The notes below the pieces were generated by a model. That model was not told where the DNA came from. It was given only the letters and a program-made list of their open reading frames with translations, and made no database searches. From Bremerella sp. TYQ1 (lineage in GTDB: Bacteria; Planctomycetota; Planctomycetia; Pirellulales; Pirellulaceae): a stretch of DNA of 64,000 nucleotides. This document shows, piece by piece, positions 30,024-39,142 of this stretch. Location: contig NZ_CP083740.1 in NCBI RefSeq assembly GCF_020150455.1, positions 558,001 through 622,000 of the forward strand, read 5' to 3'. Made by a program: the position numbers and the translations under genes. Every line of letters starts with the position of its first letter. Position 1 is the stretch's first letter.

Positions 30024-30821
30024 CTACTTCACCGTGTTCGAGAGAGTTCCGATCGGATCAATCGTCACCTCAACGTGGTCACCATGTCTGAGAAACTTGG
30101 CCAACTCGTGACAGCCAGGGACGCCAAATGGGGTGCCTGTAAAAATCATGTCGCCAGGACGCAGCGTATGTCCTTGACTGGCGAAGCTGACACAGGCCTG
30201 AACGTTGTGAATCATGTCGCTTGTGCTATCGTCCTGAACGACCTGCCCATTAAGCCGGGTTTCAATGTGAAGTACGTTCGGATCGGGAATGTCATCGACG
30301 GTAACGATAGCAGGACCAATGGGTTTATAGCCATCAAAACCTTTGCCTTTGGACCACTGGCCACCCACGTTGGCACCTTGCCACTCGCCAGTGCAGACGT
30401 CATTCCCTACGGTGTAACCAAAGACGTAAGCGAGCGCCTCGTCAGGCGAGATATCAACGCCTTTCCGGCCGATAACGACAACCAGTTCGCCTTCGTATTT
30501 CGTTTTTTCGTGGGCGAGTGTTCTCGGCAGGCAGACTTCCCCGCCTGGATCATTGATGGCATTGGGCAACGAAAAGAAAACAACCGGATACGGCGGCACC
30601 TCGACTTGGAGGTGCTGTGCCAGGCGATGGTAGTTGCACCCAATTCCTACGATCGCACCGGTCGCGGGAGCAAGCAAGCGTTTGACGTCGACAACTTCGT
30701 CTGAAAGGGCGTAGGAGCCGTAAAGCTCACCCGTAATCAGCTTGGCACGACCAAGCGAATCGTCCAAGGGAACTCCGTAGTGGACGGTGTTGTCAGCGGT
30801 TTGAAAGCGAATGATCTTCAT
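30024..30821 (-). CDS. Fumarylacetoacetate hydrolase (FAH) family protein
   Basis: This is a 265-residue cytoplasmic FAH-fold hydrolase. The metal ligands appear as YEGELVVVIG and GYTVGNDV, with GKGFDGYKPIGP and a late FTGTPFGV motif as in 2,4-diketo-3-deoxy-acid and acylpyruvate hydrolases, which cleave a C-C bond to release pyruvate. Only 33 bp separate it from malate synthase G upstream. With SDRs and a lactonase nearby, I infer cleavage of a 2,4-diketo-3-deoxy sugar acid; if the substrate is C5, the products are pyruvate and glycolate, which would explain the malate synthase. The family call is firm, the substrate is inference. Confidence 0.9.
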   Translation of the reverse strand: MKIIRFQTADNTVHYGVPLDDSLGRAKLITGELYGSYALSDEVVDVKRLLAPATGAIVGIGCNYHRLAQHLQVEVPPYPVVFFSLPNAINDPGGEVCLPRTLAHEKTKYEGELVVVIGRKGVDISPDEALAYVFGYTVGNDVCTGEWQGANVGGQWSKGKGFDGYKPIGPAIVTVDDIPDPNVLHIETRLNGQVVQDDSTSDMIHNVQACVSFASQGHTLRPGDMIFTGTPFGVPGCHELAKFLRHGDHVEVTIDPIGTLSNTVK

Positions 30822-30854
30822 GGTGGTGGTAGTCAGTGAAGTGAGTTGGTGGGC

Positions 30855-33059
30855 TTAGGCTGGCGAGGAATTCGCGACGACTTGCTGCTTGGCGAGTTTG
30901 CGATACCGGAATAGCGTTGGTTCGGTATACCCATTGGGCTCGTCAACACCTTCCAGCACGAGCGTTTGAGCGGCCTGAAAGGCCAAGGAATCTTCCGGCG
31001 ATTCTCCGAAGGGGCAATACTCCGAGCTTGCTCCTTGTTGCTGATCCACAACCGCTGCCATCGCATTGAACGAGGCTTCGAGTTCTTCATGGGAGATCAC
31101 CTTGTGAAGCAGCCAGTTTGCTAATAGCTGACTGGAAATCCGCAAGGTTGCCCGGTCCTCCATCAAACCTGTCCCATTCAGATCCGGCACTTTGGAACAC
31201 CCGACGCCAAGATTGATCCACCGGCTGACATAACCGAGGATGCTCTGGCAGTTGTTGTTCAGCTCATGCTGAATTTGATCCGGCGAAAGATCTTGAGCGT
31301 CGAATGGTTCTACCGTCAATAGTCCTGCCAGGAGCGACTCGCAGTGGTCGCCCGTACGTTGACTTGCCGCCTCAAACTGGTGGTAGTGAATCGCGTGTAA
31401 TACGGCGGCCGTAGGTGAAGGGACCCAAGCGGTCGTCGCCCCTGCTTCCAACTGCTTGTGCTTGCTGCCAAGCATTTCGGCCATTTGATCGGGCATGGCC
31501 CACATGCCTTTGCCGATCTGGCCCACCTGATCAAGCTTTGACGCGTGCCCCGCCGCCACGTTGTTGCGTTCGTAGGCGTTTAGCCATACCGATTCCTTAA
31601 TCGCATCCTTGCGGACAAACGGGCCCAACTGCATTCGCGAGTGGATCTCATCTCCGGTGCGATCAAGAAACCCTGTATTGATAAATACAACACGACTCGC
31701 CGCGCGTTCCAGACATGCGAGAAGGTTCGCCGACGTGCGTCGTTCTTCGTCCATGATGCCCAGTTTCAGGGTGCCTTCCGGCAGACCGAATGCCGACTCA
31801 ACCTTGGCGAATAGGTCGACAGTCAACGTGACCTCTTCCGGCCCATGCTGCTTTGGTTTGACAATGTAGACGCTTCCTGTCTTGCTATTCTGGAAACGAC
31901 CCTGCCCCTTAAGATCGTGCAGTGCGGCCAGAGTGACGAGAACCGCATCGAGAAACGCCTCGGGAATGGGAATTCCGTCTTTGGTTAGCACGGCATCGGT
32001 GTGCATATGCATTCCCACGATACGTACCAGAAGCAAGCTACGCCCTGGAAGGTGAATCGTCTCTTGGCCAAACGTTTGGAATTCGCGGTCCTCGCTCAGA
32101 ACGCGATTGATTTGATTGCCACCTTTACTAAAGGTGGCCGTTAGATCTCCTTTCATTAGGCTAAGCCAGTTTCGGTATACCTGGACTTTATCAACGGCAT
32201 CCACAGCTGCGACGGAGTCTTCGCAGTCTTGAATGGTGGTGACTGCCGCTTCGAGAATGACGTCCTTGATGCCGGCAGCGTGTTGTTGTCCCACTGGATG
32301 GTTAGGGTCGACTTGAATTTCAATATGCAGACCATGATGAGCGAAAAGCAAAGAGAATACTGAGGCGGAGGACGCGTTGTACCCTACCAGGCAATTCGGA
32401 TCGGCAAGCTTAGCTTCGTTTCCCTGTACCGTCAGAAAGGACACCGCGACCGAACCATTGTTCTCGTTGAGGACGATGCGGTTCAGTTGATTCCAGGAGA
32501 ACTCTTGGAACGGTAGGAACTCGTCGAGATATCGGTTCGCCTGCTGAATGACCAGCATGCCACGAGCTTGGTCATAGCCGTGAACCGCTTCGCGTGTGTC
32601 TTCGAAGGGAATCGCGTTCGTTCCGTACAGAGCGTCGAACAAACTTCCCCAGCGGGCATTCGCCGCATTGATGGCGTACCGTGCGTTGTCCAGCGGCACA
32701 ACCAACTGGGGAGCTGCAATGGTGGCAATCTCGGGGTCGACGCCTTGAGTGGTCACCTTCGACTCACTTGGTGGGTCCACGAGATAGCCGATCTCTTTAA
32801 GAAACGCCTGATGCTCGGCAGCGCTAAATGAAATGCCGCGGTGATCCTTATACCATTGATCGAGTTTGGCTTGCAATTCATCTCGCGTTTTAAGCAACTC
32901 ACGATTTCGCTCGCCCAACTGTTCTACCAAGCTGGCGAGTAGACGCCATACTTCATCGCTGGTCGTGCCTGTACCTGGTACCACTTCTTGAGCAACGAAA
33001 TCAGCGAGTTCATTTGCGATTTGGAGTCCTGCGATAGAGCGGTAGGATGTTTCAATCAT
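30855..33059 (-). CDS. glcB: Malate synthase G
   Basis: This 734-residue protein, the normal length for malate synthase G, condenses glyoxylate with acetyl-CoA to malate. Signature motifs match the family closely: YIVKPKQHGPEEV, LGIMDEERRTSANL, NTGFLDRTGDEIH, YERNNV, GQIGKGMWAMPDQMAEM, AGATTAWVPSPTAAVLHA and the catalytic Asp in LMEDRATLRISSQLLANW. No isocitrate lyase is nearby, which fits a role in glycolate/glyoxylate assimilation rather than the glyoxylate shunt. It lies between an SGNH-like gene (57 bp upstream) and the FAH hydrolase (33 bp downstream), well inside the catabolic operon, which is unusual company for glcB. Confidence 0.97.
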   Translation of the reverse strand: MIETSYRSIAGLQIANELADFVAQEVVPGTGTTSDEVWRLLASLVEQLGERNRELLKTRDELQAKLDQWYKDHRGISFSAAEHQAFLKEIGYLVDPPSESKVTTQGVDPEIATIAAPQLVVPLDNARYAINAANARWGSLFDALYGTNAIPFEDTREAVHGYDQARGMLVIQQANRYLDEFLPFQEFSWNQLNRIVLNENNGSVAVSFLTVQGNEAKLADPNCLVGYNASSASVFSLLFAHHGLHIEIQVDPNHPVGQQHAAGIKDVILEAAVTTIQDCEDSVAAVDAVDKVQVYRNWLSLMKGDLTATFSKGGNQINRVLSEDREFQTFGQETIHLPGRSLLLVRIVGMHMHTDAVLTKDGIPIPEAFLDAVLVTLAALHDLKGQGRFQNSKTGSVYIVKPKQHGPEEVTLTVDLFAKVESAFGLPEGTLKLGIMDEERRTSANLLACLERAASRVVFINTGFLDRTGDEIHSRMQLGPFVRKDAIKESVWLNAYERNNVAAGHASKLDQVGQIGKGMWAMPDQMAEMLGSKHKQLEAGATTAWVPSPTAAVLHAIHYHQFEAASQRTGDHCESLLAGLLTVEPFDAQDLSPDQIQHELNNNCQSILGYVSRWINLGVGCSKVPDLNGTGLMEDRATLRISSQLLANWLLHKVISHEELEASFNAMAAVVDQQQGASSEYCPFGESPEDSLAFQAAQTLVLEGVDEPNGYTEPTLFRYRKLAKQQVVANSSPA

Positions 33060-33116
33060 TCCAATGATGTCTTAGGTTTGAGCGAATCGGTTTGGTGTAT
33101 TGCTGACGCGTGCGTG

Positions 33117-34067
33117 TTAGTTTTCTTGAACTTGGGTTAACGCCCGCTGGGTCTCTTGCCAGATTTCCCAGGCAACCGTCTCCAGATAGCGGGCATCTTC
33201 TTCCGAAAGGGTTTCGGTCAGCCCCGCACTCGCGTAGGCCTGCATCCATTTGGGAAGACGTCTCTGATAGTCATTGGGCTCGAACTTAGCGAACGCTTCG
33301 TCCAATGTGGTCTTCCGTTGTGCACGCTCCTTTTCGCCCCAGTGGTGCCATACAGGGAACGTGCGCGGCAACTGTCCGACGGGCGACTGCTGCGTCAATG
33401 CGGCATAGAAGCACGCCGTATTGAGAAAGTGTCCCAGGTTGCCTGGGTGAACAGGATCGTGTGGGTCTTGTAGCTTCAAATCGGGGCGTTCTTTGGCAAC
33501 GCGTGCCCAAGCGGAAGAACAAGGCGCAAAGTGCGTCACATTATTTTGTTTCGCCAACTCCAGAATCCGCTTTCGTCCCTCCTCATGGAAGGGAGCATCT
33601 CCCCAGCCCGACTCATAGAACACCGGCTCCCCACCTGCGGCACGAATCGCCTGGCAGTAGGTCGTGACTGCTTGGGCATGTTCGCTTTCGGCCAGCGATG
33701 GGCCGGTCTCCATGATAAATCGCGTGAACACCATCATCGTGACGAAATCAAACTTTTCGGCTTGCACCTTCCCCAAAAAGGTCTGACCGGGCTTTACGCC
33801 GTATTGGTAGTTATCGAAGCCAGGTTGCAGGTAGACCCGGATGTCGTCACCACTTCTACCGACAAGTTCTGCAGTGGCAAGACACCCTTCCTTGCCAGAC
33901 ACTTTTTTTGACACGACCTGGCCAACGGCATCTGGCAGGTCATTCCAATACAAGCTGCTACTGCCTGCGAAGAGTAACCGTACGCGGCAGTCATCAGACT
34001 CTTGTGCCTGTGCTGCTGACCAAAAGGGTGCGCAGAGCAAGAGAATTAGCACCAAGAAGCGATTCAT
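33117..34067 (-). CDS. Secreted SGNH/GDSL-like hydrolase-fold protein
   Basis: This is a 316-residue protein with a signal peptide (about 1-21, ending AQA-Q). It begins LLFAGSSSLYWNDLP, a Ser-containing block I equivalent of SGNH hydrolases, has ELVGRSGDDIRVYL and FVTMMVFTRFIMETGP mid-protein, and ends with DPVHPGNLGHFLNT, the Asp-x-x-His block V. This suggests an esterase or deacetylase of a glycan, but the block order is looser than in classic members. Codon use and spacing fit the surrounding operon. It lies between the DUF1552 gene and malate synthase G. Confidence 0.65.
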   Translation of the reverse strand: MNRFLVLILLLCAPFWSAAQAQESDDCRVRLLFAGSSSLYWNDLPDAVGQVVSKKVSGKEGCLATAELVGRSGDDIRVYLQPGFDNYQYGVKPGQTFLGKVQAEKFDFVTMMVFTRFIMETGPSLAESEHAQAVTTYCQAIRAAGGEPVFYESGWGDAPFHEEGRKRILELAKQNNVTHFAPCSSAWARVAKERPDLKLQDPHDPVHPGNLGHFLNTACFYAALTQQSPVGQLPRTFPVWHHWGEKERAQRKTTLDEAFAKFEPNDYQRRLPKWMQAYASAGLTETLSEEDARYLETVAWEIWQETQRALTQVQEN

Positions 34068-34117
34068 TTCGTTCTCTTTGTTGTGGAATGGAGGGAGACG
34101 CAGTGCAACCGCGTTGG

Positions 34118-35428
34118 CTAAGTGGATGGGGAGTTTCGAAGTTCGATCGTTCCGCTGCTGTCTGCGAAGTTGTCGATCTCGATCCCCGCTGCTTGGGCCT
34201 GTGAAAGCCAGAGGTTCGCGACCGGCTTCTTGCCACCAAAACGGTGATGAATTCCGGTTGGGACTTTACCGTGAAGGTTTCCGGCAGTGATAACCGGAAG
34301 GTCGTTGTAGTCGTGAATCTGACCATTCCCCATTCCACTGCCGTAGGTCAGCAGGCTACTGTCGAGCAGCGTGCTGCTACTATCGCTCATGGCTTGCATG
34401 CGTTCCAGGAAGTACGCAAACTGCGAGACGTGAAACTCATCGATCCGCTGTAGCTTCTCCTTCGCCTCGTCACCCTTTGTATGGGTCAGTGCGTGGTGGT
34501 TTTGCGGACTGTCGAACACGCCGTGGTACATACGTGGCGTATCCCAACGCTCCGGATCAATCACCAACGTGGCGACTCGCGTTAGATCTTGCTGAAACGC
34601 GATCGTGATCAGATCGACCATGACACGGATATACTCGCCGCGATCCTCCGGCATACCGGTGGGGCGCGTCATGGGGCTTTGATGACGCTTGGCGGCATGC
34701 TTCTCGGCTTTTTGAATTTTCTGCTCGACACTTCGCACCGAGTCGAGGAACTCGCCCAGCTTGCTCCGGTCGCTTGGACCAAGCGAACGTTCGAGTCGGC
34801 GGGCATCTTCCATCACGACATCCAGCAGGCTGGCCATGCGTGGATCGGGCTTGCCGAACAAGCGATCGAATACATCTCGGGGGTTTTTCTGGGCGTTAGC
34901 GGCGTAACCGGGACCATGCCAAGAGATTGTCTCGAAGTACTTGGTTTCACGCTGATTGGTATGGTCGTTGCAACTCAGTTCTATCGACGGCAGCAATGTC
35001 CCGCCGTTAATTTTCCGGGCAATAATCTGGTCTAACGAGGTGTTGGTCGGAAACCCACCATCCAGTGCCTCAGTCGGTGGCGAACTGGTGAGCCAACAAC
35101 ATCCTGCTTGGGCATGGACGCCGGTGCCTCCACGAAATTCACGATCCAACCCGGTGTAAACGTTGATGTCGTTGCGGAACTTCGCCAAAGGTCGAAGCGT
35201 ACGGCTCAACTCCCACTTGCGGCCACTTTCTTCTGGTGTCCAGGCATCCTGCACGACGCCGTTGGGGACATAGATCCAAGCGAAACGCTGGGGCGCGATG
35301 GGCTCACTAGCAGCCATTGCCGGCTGCATAGCCGACAGCCAGGGTAGCCCCATGGCGACACCAGCCCCGCGAAGGAACGTGCGGCGGGAAAGGGCTCGAC
35401 TTGCAAACGAATTTCGATTCTTATTCAT
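34118..35428 (-). CDS. DUF1552 domain-containing protein, Tat-exported
   Basis: This is a 436-residue DUF1552 protein. The start at 35428 has a good ribosome site (GAAGGAG) and is followed by a Tat leader (ALSRRTFLRGAGVAMGLPWL). A longer frame to 35623 runs inside the upstream DUF1592 gene and is rejected. Core motifs include WIYVPNGVVQDAWTPEE, HAQAGCCWLTSS, LTYGSGMGNGQIHDYNDLP and HHRFGGKKPVANLW. The start overlaps the DUF1592 stop by eight bases, the usual DUF1592-DUF1552 pairing of Planctomycetes. It is a paralog of the partial gene at 3-842. Function unknown. Confidence 0.92.
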   Translation of the reverse strand: MNKNRNSFASRALSRRTFLRGAGVAMGLPWLSAMQPAMAASEPIAPQRFAWIYVPNGVVQDAWTPEESGRKWELSRTLRPLAKFRNDINVYTGLDREFRGGTGVHAQAGCCWLTSSPPTEALDGGFPTNTSLDQIIARKINGGTLLPSIELSCNDHTNQRETKYFETISWHGPGYAANAQKNPRDVFDRLFGKPDPRMASLLDVVMEDARRLERSLGPSDRSKLGEFLDSVRSVEQKIQKAEKHAAKRHQSPMTRPTGMPEDRGEYIRVMVDLITIAFQQDLTRVATLVIDPERWDTPRMYHGVFDSPQNHHALTHTKGDEAKEKLQRIDEFHVSQFAYFLERMQAMSDSSSTLLDSSLLTYGSGMGNGQIHDYNDLPVITAGNLHGKVPTGIHHRFGGKKPVANLWLSQAQAAGIEIDNFADSSGTIELRNSPST

Positions 35429-38252
35429 TCCTACTCCTTCTTGTTCGGAACGCATCGGATTGGACGATTCCACGCACAACACTTGAGAACCGATAGTTTT
35501 CCGACTTAGCGCCGCTGACAATCTCTTGAACGGCCGGAACGTCGTAGTATTCGAGATCTCGAGACAATGCATACGAGAAGAGATGCTCGGCAAAGCCTCT
35601 CGCGAAGAGATCTTGTTTGTCAATTAGCTGCTGTTTGAACTCGAGAGGGTTCCCGAATTTGCCAACGCCAGGAAGTTGGCCCGACGAGTCAATTGGCATG
35701 CCTTGCTCTTCGACTCGCCATTTTCCGATGGCATCGAAGTTTTCCAGGGCAAACCCGGGCGGATCGATTTGGTCGTGACAGACGGCACAGGCGTGATTGG
35801 CCCGATGCAGTTCCACCTTTTCGCGTAAAGAAAGCCCTTCGATCCCTTCTTGGTCCTCGATATCACCCACCGCAACATTGGGTGGCGGTAAGTGGCGATT
35901 GAACAGCGTTTCCAAAAGCCACACTCCGCGGCGAATCGGACTGGTACGGTGCGGCAGTGATGTGGCGGTCAATATGGCGGGGCTGGTCACAACTCCACCG
36001 CGTTCCTCGGAGACACGTCGAATGCGAAACCAGTTACGGTCATCCTTCAGCAAATCACGATCGATCGCTCTTGGCTGGGCACCGACCAGAGTAAGTTCCT
36101 CTGAGTTTAATTTGTAGAATTGCACCATCTTGCCGTTGACGAACGTGTAGTCGCTGTCCAGCAGGTCAACGACTGAGCGATCCTCAACCAAGACGGCCTG
36201 AAACAGAAGCAACACCTCGCCAAACATATCTTGGGCTAGCGTTCGCTTGTTGTTGATCGCACTGTAGAACTGAGGGAATTGTTTAACATCAGGTTGGGCC
36301 GACCAAAGCTCTTGTAGCTTCAACCATTGCACGTAAAAACTTTCGCTCAGCTCTATTGCCCGCGGATCAGCCAACATGCGTTGAACTTGCTGGTCCAGCA
36401 CTTCTCGTTCGAGAAGACGACCAGAGTCGGCTAGTTCCGACAGTTCATCATCCGGCATGGTGCTCCATAAAAAGTAACTGAGACGTGTTGCCAACTCGTG
36501 AGCTGTGAGGGCAACGGCATGGTCGGCGGTTCCCTGCGTGCTCTCCTGCTCAGGCTGGGGTGCGTTCAGGTAGAGAAAGCTAGGGGAAGACAGCACCGCC
36601 TGAACGACCGATCGCATCGCGTCTTCGGGACTTCCGCCGCGAGCGAGTACCTGGTCGTGATAGGTCGCAAACAAGGCCAGTTCTGCGTTGGGGACCGGGC
36701 GGCGAAACGCACGACGCAAAAAGTGCTCGATGCGGTTCGTAGAAGACTGTTGTGCAATCGACTTGTCGACTTTTGCGGAAGCATTCGTGGGCTCGGAATT
36801 CGCCAGAGGTTCGATCGGCTCCTCAGCCATGACCAGCCCCTGATCGACAGGCGGGTCGCGTGTAATGATTGCCAAGTCATCCAGTAGCACGTAGTCACCT
36901 GAGTACGCTTGGCCATCCACGACCAGCCGTGTGATGAAGCTATCGGGAGGAGACTTCAACGCGACGAAGATATTCTTTCCGTCACTCATATCGATGTCAT
37001 GCATCGACATGTCGCCGGAGTTCGTACGTACGCCAATCCGGATACTGCCAGACTCTCCCTTTCGACTTAGCAGTACTAAGCCGATTTCCGAGACACCTGA
37101 GAACGGTATTTTATTGAAGTCATGGAATGCCAGTTCGTATTGCTTTTGCCCTCGATTCCGATTGGCAAACAATGTTTTCCCACTGGTTTCCTCCGCAGTG
37201 CCAAAGGAGGCAATCCACCAGTCCTCGGTAGGATTGATTCCCAAGATACGAGCCGATGACATTCCGTAGGAAAAACCCACAACGCCACCTTTACCAGGCA
37301 CGATGCTATTGGTTAAGCACTCTCCATCAAATACGCCTCCTCTGCCTTCCGATTTAGCAATGGCAATCCGCTGCTGGAACGAGGCAAGGTCAAACGCACT
37401 TGCGTCCGCCGTGGCGGTAACGTTCGAGTTTGGGGCTATTTCAGAAGTGGCCACGACGATCGAATTGCTCAGCGTTTCCTTTTTCTGCGATGGCTGGGAG
37501 TAATTGGCCGAGGGAAATAACTCTTCCATCATTTTGGCACGGGTGAGAAGATCTGGATGGAATGCGATTTCGCCGGCGATCTTGATGTATTCCTCGAGTC
37601 GGGCAGCCGAAAAGTCTTGGGCATCGCCTCGGTTCACGAAGCCACTATCGGCCCGACTATCACCCGGAATGCCAGCATCCATCAGAAACACCGGGTACTT
37701 GGCACCATACTCCCTGGCCGACATCCGAAACTGCCCAGGCATTTCTTTGGTTGCCGGCTGAAAGTGATCTCGCTGAAACGGCAGGCGTTCGGAAAAGATG
37801 AACACGTCGGTATCCAACCCAAGCAGGTCGCGCACGGTGTTGTTGTATTCCAAGCGAGTTAGGCGGCGAAGGACCGGTTTTCCTGGCCAGTCGGTCGAGT
37901 GACTACGTGCGACCTTTAACCAGCGGCGCAACTCTTGTTGAAGCTCAACTCGCTCGTGATCCGAAGGCTGCTCCTCTTCACGCGGGGGCATCTGATGCGA
38001 CTCAATCACATCGAGCACGCGTTTGACAGCAGGTCCGTTTTCCTTCCAATCATCAATACGCAAAAGGCCGGTCAAACTAAACCCACCCTCAGGGGACTCA
38101 TCTGGGGCGCCATGACAAAAGGTGCAGTGATTCTCCAGAAGCAACTCGGCCTTCCGAAAGTCTTCCCCGACCACGACCGAAACTGAGGCGAATCCAACCA
38201 GCAGGCACCAAATAAAGGTACTCAGAACCCGAGATCGTCTCGGAACACGCAT
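35421..38252 (-). CDS. DUF1592 domain-containing multidomain cytochrome-like protein
   Basis: This is a 943-residue exported protein. After a signal peptide comes a heme-type CTFCH motif near residue 42, then DUF1587 (RRLTRLEYNNTVRDLLGL), a central insert of carbohydrate-binding-like beta structure, DUF1595 (FLRRAFRRPVPNAELALF), DUF1592 (LATRLSYFLWSTMPDDELSE), DUF1588 (SPIRRGVWLLETLF and a second CAVCHDQIDPPGFALENFD near residue 820) and DUF1585 (HLFSYALSRDLEYYD). This is the full canonical domain order. It heads the minus-strand operon, so its upstream region (38253-38604) should carry the promoter. Probable periplasmic redox role, unproved. Confidence 0.95.
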   Translation of the reverse strand: MRVPRRSRVLSTFIWCLLVGFASVSVVVGEDFRKAELLLENHCTFCHGAPDESPEGGFSLTGLLRIDDWKENGPAVKRVLDVIESHQMPPREEEQPSDHERVELQQELRRWLKVARSHSTDWPGKPVLRRLTRLEYNNTVRDLLGLDTDVFIFSERLPFQRDHFQPATKEMPGQFRMSAREYGAKYPVFLMDAGIPGDSRADSGFVNRGDAQDFSAARLEEYIKIAGEIAFHPDLLTRAKMMEELFPSANYSQPSQKKETLSNSIVVATSEIAPNSNVTATADASAFDLASFQQRIAIAKSEGRGGVFDGECLTNSIVPGKGGVVGFSYGMSSARILGINPTEDWWIASFGTAEETSGKTLFANRNRGQKQYELAFHDFNKIPFSGVSEIGLVLLSRKGESGSIRIGVRTNSGDMSMHDIDMSDGKNIFVALKSPPDSFITRLVVDGQAYSGDYVLLDDLAIITRDPPVDQGLVMAEEPIEPLANSEPTNASAKVDKSIAQQSSTNRIEHFLRRAFRRPVPNAELALFATYHDQVLARGGSPEDAMRSVVQAVLSSPSFLYLNAPQPEQESTQGTADHAVALTAHELATRLSYFLWSTMPDDELSELADSGRLLEREVLDQQVQRMLADPRAIELSESFYVQWLKLQELWSAQPDVKQFPQFYSAINNKRTLAQDMFGEVLLLFQAVLVEDRSVVDLLDSDYTFVNGKMVQFYKLNSEELTLVGAQPRAIDRDLLKDDRNWFRIRRVSEERGGVVTSPAILTATSLPHRTSPIRRGVWLLETLFNRHLPPPNVAVGDIEDQEGIEGLSLREKVELHRANHACAVCHDQIDPPGFALENFDAIGKWRVEEQGMPIDSSGQLPGVGKFGNPLEFKQQLIDKQDLFARGFAEHLFSYALSRDLEYYDVPAVQEIVSGAKSENYRFSSVVRGIVQSDAFRTRRSRNE

Positions 38253-38604
38253 TCTCGACTCCTAGTCAACGAAGCAGGTCAATCGGGGAGAAAACCGATA
38301 GGATATATCCGCAAAAAGCGACGAAAGAGTGGACGATGTCCGATCGACACTGGATGCGAATAAGAGGGCAATAAGGTCACTTTGTGTAGTAGCTATCTGC
38401 GCGCGTCGACGAAATCAGCCTCAGAAATTCAAAGGAAATCCGTTCTTTTACGTGATGCCAGGGACCCGTCTGGGCGAGGAGTGTCATCTCCCTTGAATAG
38501 GGGCAAATCGTTTTTTTCAGATTTTTAACGGCAGATGTGCCAAAATCGGGGAGATATTCAGCCAGTCGTAGCAGATACCTTATCCTCGGAAGCGTAGGTA
38601 AGTT
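38253..38604. promoter_or_regulatory. Divergent intergenic region between the 22-kb operon and the ECF sigma gene
   Basis: This 352-bp gap separates the DUF1592 start (minus) from the sigma factor start (plus) and must hold promoters for both directions. I see no convincing -35/-10 pair and no long inverted repeat. An ECF autoregulatory promoter would be expected here but was not identified. Confidence 0.4.
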
Positions 38605-39126
38605 TTGTCAGAGCCCGATAAGACATCCCGTTTTGTGCAGTTACTCGTGCAGCATCAGGATGCGCTGCTGCGATTCATCCTGCCTATGGTTGGCAACCAT
38701 TCTGATGCTCAAGACGTCCTTCAAGACACGGCAACCGCGATGTGGAAGAAGTTTGGCAACTATGACGATGCCATGCCGTTTTTCCCATGGGCGCGACAAT
38801 TTGCCCGAAATGAAGTCCTTCACTTCCACCGCCGCAGCCGCAAGCACGCTTTCCTGAGCGAAGAGCTGTTGCAAACCCTGCTGACCGAGAGTCAAGACGA
38901 AGAAGCGATCTACGAGGAGAGAAAGCAGGCCTTGCGAGAATGCCTGTTAAAGCTCCCAGAATCGGACCGAAAGTTGATCCAAGTTCGATATGCGGAACAA
39001 AACCAATCTATCGAAGAACTTTCGCGGGGAACAAGCTTCTCTGCGAATGCGTTCTACAAGTCGCTGGGAAGAATCCGCCGCGTCCTGATGTCCTGTATCA
39101 ATCGCAAAGTGGCTACCCACAGCTAA
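38605..39126 (+). CDS. ECF-type RNA polymerase sigma factor (Rhodopirellula/Verrucomicrobium family)
   Basis: This 173-residue sigma factor has only regions 2 and 4. Region 2 contains DAQDVLQDTATAMWKKF (about 32-48) and FFPWARQFARNEVLHFHRR; region 4 contains LPESDRKLIQVRYAEQ and a helix-turn-helix (SIEELSRGTSFSANAFYKSL, about 130-150). The start is a TTG at 38605, chosen because MSEPDKTSRFVQLL is the usual family beginning and no ATG fits. A FecR-domain protein follows after 16 bp, the common sigma/anti-sigma-like arrangement. By position it may control the divergent operon, the downstream DUF1559 unit, or both; this is inference. Confidence 0.9.
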   Translation: MSEPDKTSRFVQLLVQHQDALLRFILPMVGNHSDAQDVLQDTATAMWKKFGNYDDAMPFFPWARQFARNEVLHFHRRSRKHAFLSEELLQTLLTESQDEEAIYEERKQALRECLLKLPESDRKLIQVRYAEQNQSIEELSRGTSFSANAFYKSLGRIRRVLMSCINRKVATHS

Positions 39127-39142
39127 AGTAGAAATCGACGAC

